Positions 17,111 through 26,220 are shown, counted from the stretch's first letter. The stretch: 64,000 nt of DNA from Campylobacterales bacterium (GCA_027023405.1 JALVVN010000007.1:125676-189675); one strand, 5' to 3'. The notes: generated from the letters alone by a model not told the origin. Numbers and translations are program-made.

Positions 17111-17587
17111 CTATTCGGTTAAACTTTTACAATACTCTTGCACTTTTGCATTAGCATCAGTGTGAGTACAATCAAAAACACCTCTACTGTAAGTAAAATT
17201 AATATCTGTCTTTAGTGCTCTAAAAGTGTAGGTATCAACGGCAACTTTACGCCAATTCCCATCACTAGTTTGAGAGTAGATCGGATAATCAAGCAACTTT
17301 TTACTCGGATCACTGTTATTGCTGTCATAATCGAAAAGCGGATCACCGTCATTTGATGTCGCGGTAGAGAGCGCATCCAAATGTATCGGATTGCCCCCTT
17401 TGCCCGTCATCATATTTTTGCTCCGAAGCAGTGAGATTGCCGATCGGATCGATGCGACTTGCGATCGCCCCTTGGTCAAGATCGCATCATCTCGCGTCAC
17501 TGCCATCTTTGAGACAGCGATCGAGGAGAGTATCCCCAATACAACGATCACCATTACCAACTCTATCATTGTGAATGCTTTTTTCAT
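17111..17587 (-). CDS. Type IV pilin-like / pseudopilin protein (third of tandem trio)
   Basis: The N-terminus MKKAFTMIELVMVIVVLGIL is a class III prepilin signal: a short basic leader, cleavage before F, Glu5 and a hydrophobic helix. The body (158 residues) has the TRDDA motif shared with its two neighbours and a C-terminal cysteine pair (FDCTHTDANAKVQEYC) that probably forms the D-region disulfide. It would be exported and assembled after cleavage by a prepilin peptidase not encoded here. It begins 11 bases after the neighbouring pilin-like gene, so the two form one transcript. Pilus or pseudopilus system unknown. Confidence 0.8.
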   Translation of the reverse strand: MKKAFTMIELVMVIVVLGILSSIAVSKMAVTRDDAILTKGRSQVASIRSAISLLRSKNMMTGKGGNPIHLDALSTATSNDGDPLFDYDSNNSDPSKKLLDYPIYSQTSDGNWRKVAVDTYTFRALKTDINFTYSRGVFDCTHTDANAKVQEYCKSLTE

Positions 17588-17598
17588 TCTGTGCTCCT

Positions 17599-18048
17599 CT
17601 ATTTTGTATAGATATGGCTTCCACCTATCTCATATTTTTTGATAGTATTATCAAGTTGCGAAATCAGTGCATCACAATAATCTGAACCATCACTATGTTT
17701 TGCAATTGTAATCGTCCCATTACTATCATCTACGCTTACCTTTAGACATATTTTTGTCCGTGCCGAATTTGCAATATAGGCAGGCGTAGTCAAAAAATTT
17801 CCAATATATGTTGCGCCTGAACTATCAACAAGATTTTCATGTGTCATTTTGCTTACATTTTTTTCAAATGCCCCATGTGCTGTATAGTATGATGAAAGCT
17901 CTGCGATGAGATTAGTAACACTTTTTTGTTTAATTACAATCTCTGCATCATCTCTAGTTGCTGAGAGTTTCGGAATCGCCACTAATGCTAAAATACCCAG
18001 GACAACAATCACAAAAACAAGTTCTATCATTGTAAATGCATTTTTCAT
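17599..18048 (-). CDS. Type IV pilin-like / pseudopilin protein (second of tandem trio)
   Basis: The prepilin signal is MKNAFTMIELVFVIVVLGIL, followed by ALVAIPKLSATRDDAEIVIK, nearly the same as in the first member. The 149-residue body has two cysteines (TKICLKVS and SDYCDAL) that could close a C-terminal loop, and the final residues (YEIGGSHIYTK) resemble the end of the first member (REYSFGGSSIY). These two are recent paralogues by eye; the third member (17111) is more diverged. A separate promoter is likely because a terminator-like hairpin lies upstream at 18123. Confidence 0.8.
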   Translation of the reverse strand: MKNAFTMIELVFVIVVLGILALVAIPKLSATRDDAEIVIKQKSVTNLIAELSSYYTAHGAFEKNVSKMTHENLVDSSGATYIGNFLTTPAYIANSARTKICLKVSVDDSNGTITIAKHSDGSDYCDALISQLDNTIKKYEIGGSHIYTK

Positions 18049-18122
18049 GATAACCCCAAAACTTCTTTACTATTTACTTTTAAATAGATATTATTACACT
18101 TAATAGCCATTTAAAAATAAAC

Positions 18123-18145
18123 CTGGAGCTAAATATTAACTCCAG
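18123..18145 (-). terminator. Hairpin terminator after the first pilin-like gene
   Basis: CTGGAG / CTCCAG pairs with three further A-T pairs after one mismatch. On the minus strand it is followed by GTTTATTTTTAAA, a U-rich tail. It lies 30 bases past the stop at 18175 and separates this gene from the next pilin-like gene. Confidence 0.6.
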
Positions 18146-18174
18146 ATTATATAATTATGCTTTTCAAAGACAAC

Positions 18175-18657
18175 TTAGTAGATAGAAGAACCACCAAAAG
18201 AGTACTCTCTCAACATTTTGTTTTGACTAAGTGCATTCGCTAAACCTTTGCAGTAAATACTCTTGTCAGCATCAGAATCTTTACTTATTGTCACAGTACC
18301 ATTAACATCATTGAATGTTACATCAAGACATTTAACCGCTCTTTTTTTATCAAAATAATAAGCTTTAGCAATTTTACCTTTAAGTGGTAAATTCTCCGCA
18401 GGTGTATTAGTCGTATCATCTGTATAGCTTGTATACAAAGAAACATTTGTCATTTTGGATACATTGTTATCCATATTCCCTCTTGATGTATAATACGAAC
18501 CAATATCCTGTACCAATGATGAAACTTCACTTGTTGCCTTTGCAATCTGCGCATCATCTCTTGTCGCCGCCAATTTTGGAATCGCTACCGATGCCAAAAT
18601 ACCTAAAATAACAATCACGAATACCAACTCGATCATAGTAAAACCACTTCTTTTCAT
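18175..18657 (-). CDS. Type IV pilin-like / pseudopilin protein (first of tandem trio)
   Basis: The prepilin signal is MKRSGFTMIELVFVIVILGI, with cleavage after G and Glu5 present. ASVAIPKLAATRDDAQIAKA follows. The body (160 residues) has two cysteines (RAVKCLDVT and KSIYCKGL) and ends in REYSFGGSSIY. The ATG has AAAGGAG at good spacing. It is divergent from ppk with a 209-base gap. A terminator follows, so it is its own transcription unit, which would let it be the abundant subunit. The system (type IV pilus, competence or secretion) is not shown by this locus. Confidence 0.8.
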   Translation of the reverse strand: MKRSGFTMIELVFVIVILGILASVAIPKLAATRDDAQIAKATSEVSSLVQDIGSYYTSRGNMDNNVSKMTNVSLYTSYTDDTTNTPAENLPLKGKIAKAYYFDKKRAVKCLDVTFNDVNGTVTISKDSDADKSIYCKGLANALSQNKMLREYSFGGSSIY

Positions 18658-18837
18658 AAAAGAACTCCTTCAAAAAATTAAATTTTCCCGACTCTTTTGA
18701 CTTGGTCGTTGTACCTAAATCGGAGCGGTTCAATAAAACTTTAGAAAAATTATTATTTTTTGTATAAGAAGGTGTAAGAGAAGTGTTATATTATTAATGA
18801 AAAGTATTTTTTGTTACAAAGAGCCTCTATTTTGTGC

Positions 18838-18843
18838 TATAAT
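18838..18843 (+). promoter_or_regulatory. Extended -10 promoter of ppk
   Basis: TGCTATAAT, an extended -10 element, lies 23 bases before the GTG start of ppk, in the 209-base gap shared with the divergent pilin-like gene. Confidence 0.5.
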
Positions 18844-18866
18844 AAATCAAAAAGTGAGGAGGCTTT

Positions 18867-20984
18867 GTGTCCGCAGATCTGAGTAATCCGGCATTTTATA
18901 CCAACCGTGAGCTCTCATGGCTCAAATTCAACTCCCGCGTCCTCGCCCAAAGCGCGAAACCGACCAATCCGCTTTTGGAGAAGTTAAAGTTTATCGCTAT
19001 CTACTCAACCAATCTTGATGAGTTTTATATGATCCGCGTTGCGGGGCTCAAGCAACTCTACTCCGCGCGTATCACCTCCTCCGGGATTGATGAGATGAGT
19101 CCGCTCGATCAGCTCAAAGCGATCACCGCCTATCTACACAACGAGAAAAAGGAGTTAGAGGAGCGCTACAAGGCGATCGTCTCTGATCTCAAAGATGAGG
19201 GGCTAATCATCACCGACTATCGTGATCTAGATGCCGATCTTCGTGCGAGTGCGGATGATTTTTTCATCCAAAATATCCTGCCCGTGATCATTCCGATCGC
19301 CGTGGATGCGACACACCCCTTTCCACCACTCAACAACCTCTCCCTCTCACTCGCCGTAACACTCGTAGATGAGCAGGCGGATACCGACGCGATGGAGGAG
19401 AACAGTACCAAATACGCCATGATCCGCATTCCGCGATTGCTTCAGCGCTTTATCCCCGTCGATGAGCAGACCTATATCCCGATCGAGTCACTTGTTATTG
19501 AGCATATCGGCGATATCTTTCCCGGCTACAAAGTCACCTCCTACGCCACCTTTCGCGTCACAAGAAATGCCGATATCGTCATCGAAGAGGAGGAGGCGGA
19601 TGACTTTATGGAGATTCTTGAACAGGGATTGAGACTGCGTAAAAAGGGGGCCTTTGTACGGCTTGAGATCGATCAGAACGCAAGTGAGGAGATCATTGAG
19701 TTTCTTCGAAGCCACATCAAGATCTATGAGGAGGATATCTTTACCTATACGATCCCGCTCAATCTCGGCGCATTGTGGGATATCGTCAACAACAAAAAGT
19801 TTTCACATCTTGCACTTCCAACCAATATCCCGAAGATTCTCGCCCCTTTTGATAAGAGTGAGTCGATCTTCAAGATTATCGATCGTGAAGATGTGATGGT
19901 CTTGCACCCCTATGAGAGCTTCGAACCGGTCGTGCGCTTCATCCAAGAGGCGGCAAAAGATCCTAAAGTCCTCTCGATCCGCATGACGCTTTATCGTATC
20001 GGTAAAAACTCCCCGATCGTCCAAGCCCTCATCGATGCGGCAAACAACGGCAAGCAAGTCACCGCAATGGTTGAACTCAAAGCGCGTTTCGATGAGGAGA
20101 ATAATCTCATCTGGGCAAAGGCACTCGAAGAGGCAGGCGCACATGTGATCTACGGTATCCCCGGCTTCAAAGTCCACGCCAAGATCACCCAAGTAATCCG
20201 CCAATCCCGTGGAAAGCTCAAGATCTATCAGCACTACTCGACTGGAAACTACAACGGCACCACCGCCAAGATCTATACCGATGTCGGACTCTTTACCGCC
20301 AATGAGGCTTTTCGCGCCGACTCGATCACCTTTTTTCATATCCTCACCGGATTTTCCAAGAACAAAAAGCTAAGCCACCTCAAGATGTCCCCTTTTCAAA
20401 TCAAAGAGACGCTTTTGACCCTCATCAAAAATGAAATGAAAGAGGGGAAAAAAGGGCATATCATAGCCAAAATGAACTCACTTGTCGATAAGGATGTCAT
20501 CAAAGCACTCTACCGTGCTTCACAAGCCGGTGTCAAGATTGAACTCATTATACGAGGTATCTGTTGCCTTAAGCCCGGCATCAAAGGGGTAAGTGACACT
20601 ATACGCGTCACATCGATTGTCGGAAAATATCTGGAGCATGCACGGGTCTTTTACTTCAAACATGCCAAGCATCGTGTCCAAATCTCGAGTGCCGATTGGA
20701 TGCCAAGAAATCTTGAGAAGCGCTTTGAGCTGATGATCCCCATCTGCGATAAGGCGATCGAACAGAAGCTTATTGACTATCTCAATCTTCAACTCGCTGA
20801 TAATGTTTTGGCATGGGAATTAGACAGTAATGAGAACTATAAACCACTCTTACCACAAAATGGAGAAGATGCGATCAATTCCCAAGAGGTACTTGAGCGC
20901 TACATCAATAAAATCTACAAAAAAAATACCAAAACCGCTTCAGCGGACACACTTTCAAATAAGGATAAAAAACGCATAAAATGA
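18867..20984 (+). CDS. ppk1: Polyphosphate kinase 1
   Basis: This 705-residue enzyme polymerises the gamma phosphate of ATP into polyphosphate. Domain order is normal: N domain ([16 protein letters not shown] at the start), head domain, then two catalytic domains. The autophosphorylated histidine is in [14 protein letters not shown] (about 431-444). The second conserved histidine block is [20 protein letters not shown]. The start is GTG, supported by GAGGAGG 5 bases upstream. The stop overlaps the next ATG by 4 bases, so the carbonic-anhydrase-like gene is translationally coupled. Confidence 0.96.
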   Translation: MSADLSNPAFYTNRELSWLKFNSRVLAQSAKPTNPLLEKLKFIAIYSTNLDEFYMIRVAGLKQLYSARITSSGIDEMSPLDQLKAITAYLHNEKKELEERYKAIVSDLKDEGLIITDYRDLDADLRASADDFFIQNILPVIIPIAVDATHPFPPLNNLSLSLAVTLVDEQADTDAMEENSTKYAMIRIPRLLQRFIPVDEQTYIPIESLVIEHIGDIFPGYKVTSYATFRVTRNADIVIEEEEADDFMEILEQGLRLRKKGAFVRLEIDQNASEEIIEFLRSHIKIYEEDIFTYTIPLNLGALWDIVNNKKFSHLALPTNIPKILAPFDKSESIFKIIDREDVMVLHPYESFEPVVRFIQEAAKDPKVLSIRMTLYRIGKNSPIVQALIDAANNGKQVTAMVELKARFDEENNLIWAKALEEAGAHVIYGIPGFKVHAKITQVIRQSRGKLKIYQHYSTGNYNGTTAKIYTDVGLFTANEAFRADSITFFHILTGFSKNKKLSHLKMSPFQIKETLLTLIKNEMKEGKKGHIIAKMNSLVDKDVIKALYRASQAGVKIELIIRGICCLKPGIKGVSDTIRVTSIVGKYLEHARVFYFKHAKHRVQISSADWMPRNLEKRFELMIPICDKAIEQKLIDYLNLQLADNVLAWELDSNENYKPLLPQNGEDAINSQEVLERYINKIYKKNTKTASADTLSNKDKKRIK

Positions 20985-21505
20985 TTTACGACTATCAAGG
21001 TATCCGACCCACAATCGGTAAAAACTGTTTCATCGCCCAAAGTGCTGATCTCATCGGCGATCTCTATCTTGGAGAGGATTGCTCTATCTGGTTTGGGTGC
21101 GTAGTGCGTGCCGATGTGCATGAGATCCGAATCGGTGATCGTGTCAATATACAGGATCTGAGCATGATCCATGTCACCCACTACAAAAACGGCAACAAAT
21201 CGACGGGAAACCCAACGATCATCGAGGATGATGTTACCGTAGGACACAGAGTGATGCTACATGGCTGTACCATCAAAAAAGCATGTTTGATCGGAATGAG
21301 TGCAACCATTCTTGATGGGGCGATAATAGGTGAGGAGTCGATTGTCGGAGCCGGCTCACTCGTCACCAAAAATAAAAAATTTCCACCAAGAAGCCTTATT
21401 ATGGGCTCTCCGGCAAAAGTGGTGAGAACACTGACCGATGAAGAGGTTGCGGAGCTCTATGCCTCTAGTGAACGCTATGTAAGCTTTAAAAATAATTATC
21501 TATAA
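20981..21505 (+). CDS. Gamma-class carbonic anhydrase family protein
   Basis: The protein (174 residues) is a left-handed beta-helix of hexapeptide repeats ([20 protein letters not shown] onward). Metal-ligand histidines are in MIHVTHY, VGHRVML and LHGC. It belongs to the YrdA/CaiE-type gamma carbonic anhydrase group, forming cytoplasmic trimers; many members have weak or no anhydrase activity and the true substrate is often unclear. The ATG overlaps the ppk stop (ATGA), so it is cotranslated with ppk. No signal peptide. Confidence 0.85.
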   Translation: MIYDYQGIRPTIGKNCFIAQSADLIGDLYLGEDCSIWFGCVVRADVHEIRIGDRVNIQDLSMIHVTHYKNGNKSTGNPTIIEDDVTVGHRVMLHGCTIKKACLIGMSATILDGAIIGEESIVGAGSLVTKNKKFPPRSLIMGSPAKVVRTLTDEEVAELYASSERYVSFKNNYL

Positions 21506-21594
21506 GATAACTATAAATGATATTTATTAAAAACTTAAAGTCAAGCTCACTCAATAAATAACCAAAACTAATATTTCTTTAAACAGGTTTTGAT

Positions 21595-21600
21595 TATAAT
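21595..21600 (+). promoter_or_regulatory. Probable -10 element of the sqr operon
   Basis: TATAAT lies 37 bases before the ATG of sqr in an AT-rich 131-base gap; AAAGGAG follows at good spacing to the start. Confidence 0.5.
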
Positions 21601-21636
21601 AATAGACGATATCTAACATTTCATAAAGGAGCGCAT

Positions 21637-23106
21637 ATGGCAAGAGTTGTCGTAATGGGCGGTGGTGTCTCCGGACACACGGCTGCAACATTCGCAAAAG
21701 AGTGGCTTGGTAGTGCCCACGAAGTCGTCGTGGTTACACCCAACAGTCAATGGAACTGGATTCCCTCAAATATTTGGGTTGGAGTTGGACAGATGGAGAA
21801 GAAGGATGTCGTCTTTGATCTTGCACCTGTTTATGCTAAAGCCGGCATCGATTATCGCCAAGCTAAAGCAGTTTCTATCCATCCCGAAGGTGGAAGAGAT
21901 GAGGAAAAGCCTTATATCACCATAGAGTATACAGGGCAAGGGAAAGAGGGACAGTCAGATACTGTTACCTATGACTACCTTATCAATGCCACCGGTCCCA
22001 AGCTCAACTTTGATGCTACTCCAGGACTTGGAAACGGTGAAGGACAATTAGGTCCAAACACAGTATCAGTTTGTACGGCGGATCATGCTACACACGCAAA
22101 CCAAGAGCTTAGAGCAATTTTTGACAAAGCAAAAACCGAAAAGCAAAAGATTCTCGTTGGAACCGGACACGGTATGTGTACTTGCCAAGGTGCGGCATTT
22201 GAGTATATCTTCAATATTGAGCATGAAGCGCAAAAAGCAGGCGTTCGAGACAATCTTGAGATCAAGTGGATCTCCAATGAATCATTCTTAGGTGATTTTG
22301 GAATCGGTGGTCTTCATATCAAACGAGGTATGTATGCAGCTAGCTCTAAACTCTTCGCTGAGTCTCTCTTTGTTGAAAGAGGTGTCGAGTGGATGATCGG
22401 TGCGCATGTCAGCAAAGTAGAAAAAGGCAAGCTTGAGTATGAACTACTAGACGGTACAAAAGGTGAAGAGACTTTTGATTTTGCTATGTTAATCCCACCG
22501 TTTGCAGGTGTCGGTCTCAAAGCTTATAATAAAGCCGGTGAAGATATGACTGATGAGATCTTCGCACCAAACGGTTTCTTGAAAGTGGATGCCGACTATA
22601 CACCAAAGCCCTATGAAGAGTGGAAGGCGGCTGACTGGCCTAGAACTTACCAAAACCCGAAATATGACAATATTTTTGCCTGTGGAATCGCTTTTGCACC
22701 ACCACACCCTATAAGCAAGCCTATGAAATCATCCAACGGCACACCAATTACACCAACACCACCAAGAACCGGTATGCCTTCGGGAATCATTGGAAAAGCA
22801 GTTGCACAATCTATCTGTGATAAAATTCTAAAAGGGAAAGATGCACCGCTTCACGAGGCTTCTATGGCTGAGATGGGTGCTGCGTGTGTGGCGAGTGCCG
22901 GTAAAGGCTTGACAACCGGTACAGCTGCTGCATTGACGGTTTATCCTGTCGTACCTGACTTTGAGAAGTATCCGGGTATCGGTCGAGATTTGGATTATAC
23001 CTTTGGTGAAGTTGGTCTTGCGGGTCACTGGATTAAGCATATCTTGCACTATCTATTCTTGCATAAAGCAAAGCTTAAGACAGGTTGGACACTTATTCCA
23101 GAATAG
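21637..23106 (+). CDS. sqr: Sulfide:quinone oxidoreductase family flavoprotein
   Basis: The 489-residue protein starts with an FAD-binding motif VVVMGGGVSGHTAATFAKEW and the WNWIPSNIWVGVGQ block typical of the longer SQR/flavocytochrome-c-sulfide-dehydrogenase types. Redox cysteine candidates are SVCTADHA, MCTCQG and AACVAS. The C-terminus HWIKHILHYLFLHKAKLKTGW is the amphipathic membrane-attaching helix of SQRs. It oxidises sulfide at the inner membrane and passes electrons to quinone. I cannot assign the SQR type (III, IV or VI) by eye. A small membrane protein gene follows after 33 bases. Confidence 0.85.
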   Translation: MARVVVMGGGVSGHTAATFAKEWLGSAHEVVVVTPNSQWNWIPSNIWVGVGQMEKKDVVFDLAPVYAKAGIDYRQAKAVSIHPEGGRDEEKPYITIEYTGQGKEGQSDTVTYDYLINATGPKLNFDATPGLGNGEGQLGPNTVSVCTADHATHANQELRAIFDKAKTEKQKILVGTGHGMCTCQGAAFEYIFNIEHEAQKAGVRDNLEIKWISNESFLGDFGIGGLHIKRGMYAASSKLFAESLFVERGVEWMIGAHVSKVEKGKLEYELLDGTKGEETFDFAMLIPPFAGVGLKAYNKAGEDMTDEIFAPNGFLKVDADYTPKPYEEWKAADWPRTYQNPKYDNIFACGIAFAPPHPISKPMKSSNGTPITPTPPRTGMPSGIIGKAVAQSICDKILKGKDAPLHEASMAEMGAACVASAGKGLTTGTAAALTVYPVVPDFEKYPGIGRDLDYTFGEVGLAGHWIKHILHYLFLHKAKLKTGWTLIPE

Positions 23107-23139
23107 GAATTAATGAGAAAAAATTTAGAAGGAGAAAAT

Positions 23140-23316
23140 ATGGCAAGCGTAGATCATTCAATCGAAAAAAATATCAAAGCGTACGAAGAGAGCTTCAATG
23201 TAATGGTGCCGACACCATTTGTAAAGTTCATGAGAACTTGTATCATTTGGCAATTTATTCGATTTGTTATTATCAATATTAAAATGTTGCTAGTGGTTCG
23301 TAAAAGCCACCACTAA
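23140..23316 (+). CDS. 58-residue single-span membrane protein downstream of sqr
   Basis: The track gives 23113 as start, but AGAAGGAGAA precedes the ATG at 23140 at ideal spacing, so I use that (MASVDHSIEKNIKAYEESFN). A hydrophobic segment covers about 33-54 (CIIWQFIRFVIINIKMLLVV), with an N-terminal soluble part and a short basic tail (RKSHH). I do not recognise the family. Position, strong ribosome site and same strand suggest it is expressed with sqr and could anchor or regulate it. A hairpin follows before the next gene. Confidence 0.65.
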   Translation: MASVDHSIEKNIKAYEESFNVMVPTPFVKFMRTCIIWQFIRFVIINIKMLLVVRKSHH

Positions 23317-23326
23317 CTCTAACATT

Positions 23327-23344
23327 GCGGGGTTTCATCCCCGC
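23327..23344 (+). terminator. GC-rich hairpin between the sqr small ORF and the deformylase-like gene
   Basis: GCGGGG-TTTCAT-CCCCGC is a perfect 6-bp GC stem followed by TTTAAA. It lies 10 bases after the small ORF stop and 33 before the next ATG. The U-run is short, so it may be a partial terminator or an mRNA 3'-end stabiliser that separates expression levels within the operon. Confidence 0.6.
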
Positions 23345-23377
23345 TTTAAACTCACCAAAACATAAAAAGGAAGTAGT

Positions 23378-24211
23378 ATGGTCAAAGAGTTAGTTATTTA
23401 TCCCGACGATAGAATCATGGCATGTGGTGATGTGCGTGGCTTCGACGAGAGTGTGGGAAAACTTTTTGATGATATTATTGATACGATGAAAGCGCATAAT
23501 CTTGAAGCACTGAGTGCGATGCAGGTTGCACACCCCTTTAATATGTTTGTCGTCAAAAAAGATGGAGAGTATTTGGAGTTTGCCAATCCTCGTATCCTTA
23601 TCAAAGAGGATCGCTTTGAAGCACCCGAAAGTAGTTCTTACTATCCTGAAAATATCTCAATCGTCGTACCCCGTTATGCAAAAATGAAGATTGTCTATGA
23701 AGATCGAAACGGACAAACAAAATATATGGACTCAGAAGGAGACAAGAAGTTTGCTGCCCTCTTTCAGCAAATGATGGACTTCTCTCTTGGCGGGACGATT
23801 TTAGATAGAGTCGACAAAAAACAGAAAGAACAATTTCTCGCAGCACTTGAAAATAAGGGAATTATGCCAGAAGTCGGTGATGTCTGCCCTACCTTCTCCA
23901 AAAAAGATTATTTTGTCAGTTTTGCGGATAAACTACTCTTTTTAATGGGAGCTTCTCTTTTTGCAGCACTTTTTCACTTCTCAAAAGAGACTCTCCAGAA
24001 AATATACACCATCGATAAATTTCTTTTTCCGTCTATTCTCATCTTGATGGTTGGGTTTTTTATCTATGCTTTTTATGAGTCCAAAAAGTATCGACAATGT
24101 AGCAGCTGTCAAGTGGGTAATAATATCGGCGTCGTCATCAAACGAAGCGTGCTTGCTCTCATTTTAGCGATCGCTACCTATTTCATTTATGAGCATGCAC
24201 TACATTCTTAA
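23378..24211 (+). CDS. Membrane-anchored degenerate peptide-deformylase-like protein
   Basis: Residues 1-165 align by eye along the whole peptide deformylase fold (VKELVIYPDDRIM start, FDDIIDTMKAHNLEALSAMQ, then VVKKDGEYLEFANP). All three active-site motifs are lost: the glycine-rich GxGLAAPQ is NLEALSAMQV, EGCLS is PESSSYYP, and QHExDH is QQMMDF. So the metal ligands C, H, H and the catalytic Glu are absent. Three hydrophobic segments follow (about 184-205, 215-233, 256-272), with a CSSC pair at 241-244. The ATG has AAGGAAG upstream. It lies behind sqr and the 58-residue gene. It is probably a pseudoenzyme with a binding or regulatory role. Confidence 0.75.
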   Translation: MVKELVIYPDDRIMACGDVRGFDESVGKLFDDIIDTMKAHNLEALSAMQVAHPFNMFVVKKDGEYLEFANPRILIKEDRFEAPESSSYYPENISIVVPRYAKMKIVYEDRNGQTKYMDSEGDKKFAALFQQMMDFSLGGTILDRVDKKQKEQFLAALENKGIMPEVGDVCPTFSKKDYFVSFADKLLFLMGASLFAALFHFSKETLQKIYTIDKFLFPSILILMVGFFIYAFYESKKYRQCSSCQVGNNIGVVIKRSVLALILAIATYFIYEHALHS

Positions 24212-24996
24212 GAGTGTACGCTCTGACTCTTCTTTCTCCTGCTTTTTGTTGCACCTTGTGAAAATTTGATAAGATCCTCCGTGCTTTTTACCTCTGGGGG
24301 GAGATTTTTGAGGCACTCTTCAAGTACTTTGGCCGCACTGAGGGCATCAGAATAAGCACGATGATGCTCACCGGTATTGATATTGAGATGCTCTCTCAAA
24401 AACGCCAAACCGTGTTTATCGGCAGTAATCGTCTTTTTGGAGAGGTTAACTGTGCAGAGTTTACGATTGAGTAGCTTCTCCTCGCCGACTGTTTCAAGAG
24501 ATTTTGAGATAAAATTATAATCAAAATTGACATTATGCGCGACAAAGATACTATCACCCAAAAATGCCTTGAACTTTTTTAACACCTCTTTGAGTGAGGG
24601 AGCATCGGCGAGATCAGAGACTTCAATATTGGTCAAACGCACAATTGTATTGGGAATATAGTCAGCATAGACATACGATTCAAAACGATCAATAATTTGA
24701 CCGTTTTGCATCTTTACCGCACCGATTTCAATGATCTGATTTTTAATCGGAGAGTTACCGTTTGTTTCGATGTCAACCACGCAATAGTTTTCATCTTTAC
24801 AACTATTTTTAAAAGTCTTGAGCGCTATTTCATCTCCATCTTCAACGATACAGAGACCAAACTCTTTCAGTTTTTGTGGTGTAAGCTCATAATTGAAGTG
24901 CGATTTCAGACGATTCAAACAAGCTTGGAACTCATCAACTTTTAACGGACCGCTCTCTAGTTTACTGATTAATGCATCAAATCGAACCACTATCAA
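24208..24996 (-). CDS. DnaQ-like DEDDh 3'-5' exonuclease
   Basis: The exonuclease domain spans about 70-245. Exo I is CVVDIETNG, Exo II is VAHNVNFDYNFI, and Exo III is HHRAYSDALSAAKVLEE, giving the D-E-D-D-h set. It resembles the epsilon proofreading subunit of DNA polymerase III, with an extra N-terminal region of about 65 residues and a basic tail (KSRRKKSQ). It may be the proofreader or a stand-alone exonuclease. The track start is a TTG; a GTG two codons later (24990) has better spacing from AAGG. It overlaps trpF by 20 bases, and its stop overlaps the deformylase-like gene on the other strand by 4. Confidence 0.85.
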   Translation of the reverse strand: MIVVRFDALISKLESGPLKVDEFQACLNRLKSHFNYELTPQKLKEFGLCIVEDGDEIALKTFKNSCKDENYCVVDIETNGNSPIKNQIIEIGAVKMQNGQIIDRFESYVYADYIPNTIVRLTNIEVSDLADAPSLKEVLKKFKAFLGDSIFVAHNVNFDYNFISKSLETVGEEKLLNRKLCTVNLSKKTITADKHGLAFLREHLNINTGEHHRAYSDALSAAKVLEECLKNLPPEVKSTEDLIKFSQGATKSRRKKSQSVHS

Positions 24997-25582
24997 TCGC
25001 CTTCATAAATTCATTTATTTTCATTTTATCTTTTTTGCCTTTAGATTTCTCTACAGAACTACTCAGATCGACTCCATAAAAGCCAAAAGGAAGCACTTTG
25101 GCGATATTTTGTGCACTTAATCCACCTGCTAAAATGATTTTGGAGCAATCTACACCTTTAAACCAATTTAGATCAATTCGCTTTCCCTCACCACCGTAAC
25201 TCTCTACAAACGCATCAACAATGCGATAGTGATCTTTGTATTGAAAAATATCCTCTTGACTTCGAGCACGCACCACTCTTATGGTTGCAATCTCAACCTC
25301 TTCATAGAGTTTCGCCTCAGCTTCAAAGTGGATTTGCGCCAAAGAGATACCACTCTCTTGTGCGATTTGGTTGATCTGATCAGCGCTATGATTGACAAAG
25401 AGCCCTACCCGCTCTACAAACGGCGGGAGCTGTTCAATGATTGCTCGTGCTTCTAGGGGTGTAATATATCGCGGAGATTTTTTATAAAAAACAAAGCCCA
25501 ACGCATCAGCACCCGCCTCTATCGCATCCAACGCATCAGTGAGATTGGTAATCCCGCAAATCTTTACCCGTGTTCGCATCAC
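24977..25582 (-). CDS. trpF: Phosphoribosylanthranilate isomerase
   Basis: This TIM-barrel enzyme (201 residues) converts phosphoribosylanthranilate to CdRP in tryptophan synthesis. The N-terminal KICGITNLTDALDAIEAGAD with the catalytic Cys and the GFVFYKKSPRYI block are typical. The phosphate-binding end is IILAGGLSAQNIAKV and GVDLSSSVE. It is not with other trp genes; it sits between rpe and a dnaQ-like gene and overlaps rpe by 4 bases. Confidence 0.93.
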   Translation of the reverse strand: MMRTRVKICGITNLTDALDAIEAGADALGFVFYKKSPRYITPLEARAIIEQLPPFVERVGLFVNHSADQINQIAQESGISLAQIHFEAEAKLYEEVEIATIRVVRARSQEDIFQYKDHYRIVDAFVESYGGEGKRIDLNWFKGVDCSKIILAGGLSAQNIAKVLPFGFYGVDLSSSVEKSKGKKDKMKINEFMKAIDSGSI

Positions 25583-26220
25583 ACTTTTAAACGCTCAATC
25601 GCTTTGGCATAATCGCTATTACCATAGACATAGCTTCCTGCTACCACCACATCAACACCGGCATCTTTGAGTGCGTGAATATTTTTATCACTCACACCGC
25701 CATCCACTTCAATCAGCGTCTTGGCACCTCTTTTATCGATGAGATCACGCAATCGCTTCGCCTTTTCCAAAACCGTAGGAATAAACTTTTGCCCGCCAAA
25801 ACCGGGATTGACACTCATCAACAGCACCATATCCAAATCATCAATAATATACTCCAAATCCTCCAATCCACGATGCGGATTCAACACCACACAAGGAGAG
25901 ATATCATATGAACGGATCTTTTGGATCAGCCGATGCACATGCTTCTCCTCTTCAATATGGAAGGAGAGATATTTGGGCTTCAATGGGGCAAAGAGATCGA
26001 CAAAAAAGCTGTTATTTTGCACCATCAAGTGAATATCCAACGGTTTTGTTGCCGCCTTTGCCACCGCTTCTACAACTACAGGACCGATAGTGAGATTGGG
26101 TACAAAGTGACCATCCATCACATCCACATGCACCAAATCACACCCCGCATTACAAATCGCGCGCACCTCTTGATCTAAATGCCCAAAATCTGCTGAAAGA
26201 ATACTCGGAGCTACTAACAC
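25579..26220 (-). CDS. rpe: Ribulose-phosphate 3-epimerase
   Basis: The 213-residue TIM barrel begins MLVAPSILSADFGHL and carries the metal and catalytic motifs DLVHVDVMDGHFVPNLTIGP, MSVNPGFGGQKF and IEVDGGVSDKNI. It interconverts ribulose 5-phosphate and xylulose 5-phosphate. AAAGGAT precedes the ATG. trpF is coupled downstream. Upstream are the three 84-bp repeats. Confidence 0.96.
   Translation of the reverse strand: MLVAPSILSADFGHLDQEVRAICNAGCDLVHVDVMDGHFVPNLTIGPVVVEAVAKAATKPLDIHLMVQNNSFFVDLFAPLKPKYLSFHIEEEKHVHRLIQKIRSYDISPCVVLNPHRGLEDLEYIIDDLDMVLLMSVNPGFGGQKFIPTVLEKAKRLRDLIDKRGAKTLIEVDGGVSDKNIHALKDAGVDVVVAGSYVYGNSDYAKAIERLKV

Noticed and set aside
19803-20339. 178-residue minus-strand ORF
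   Set aside because: Antisense shadow of ppk, with composition expected from complementing its codons.
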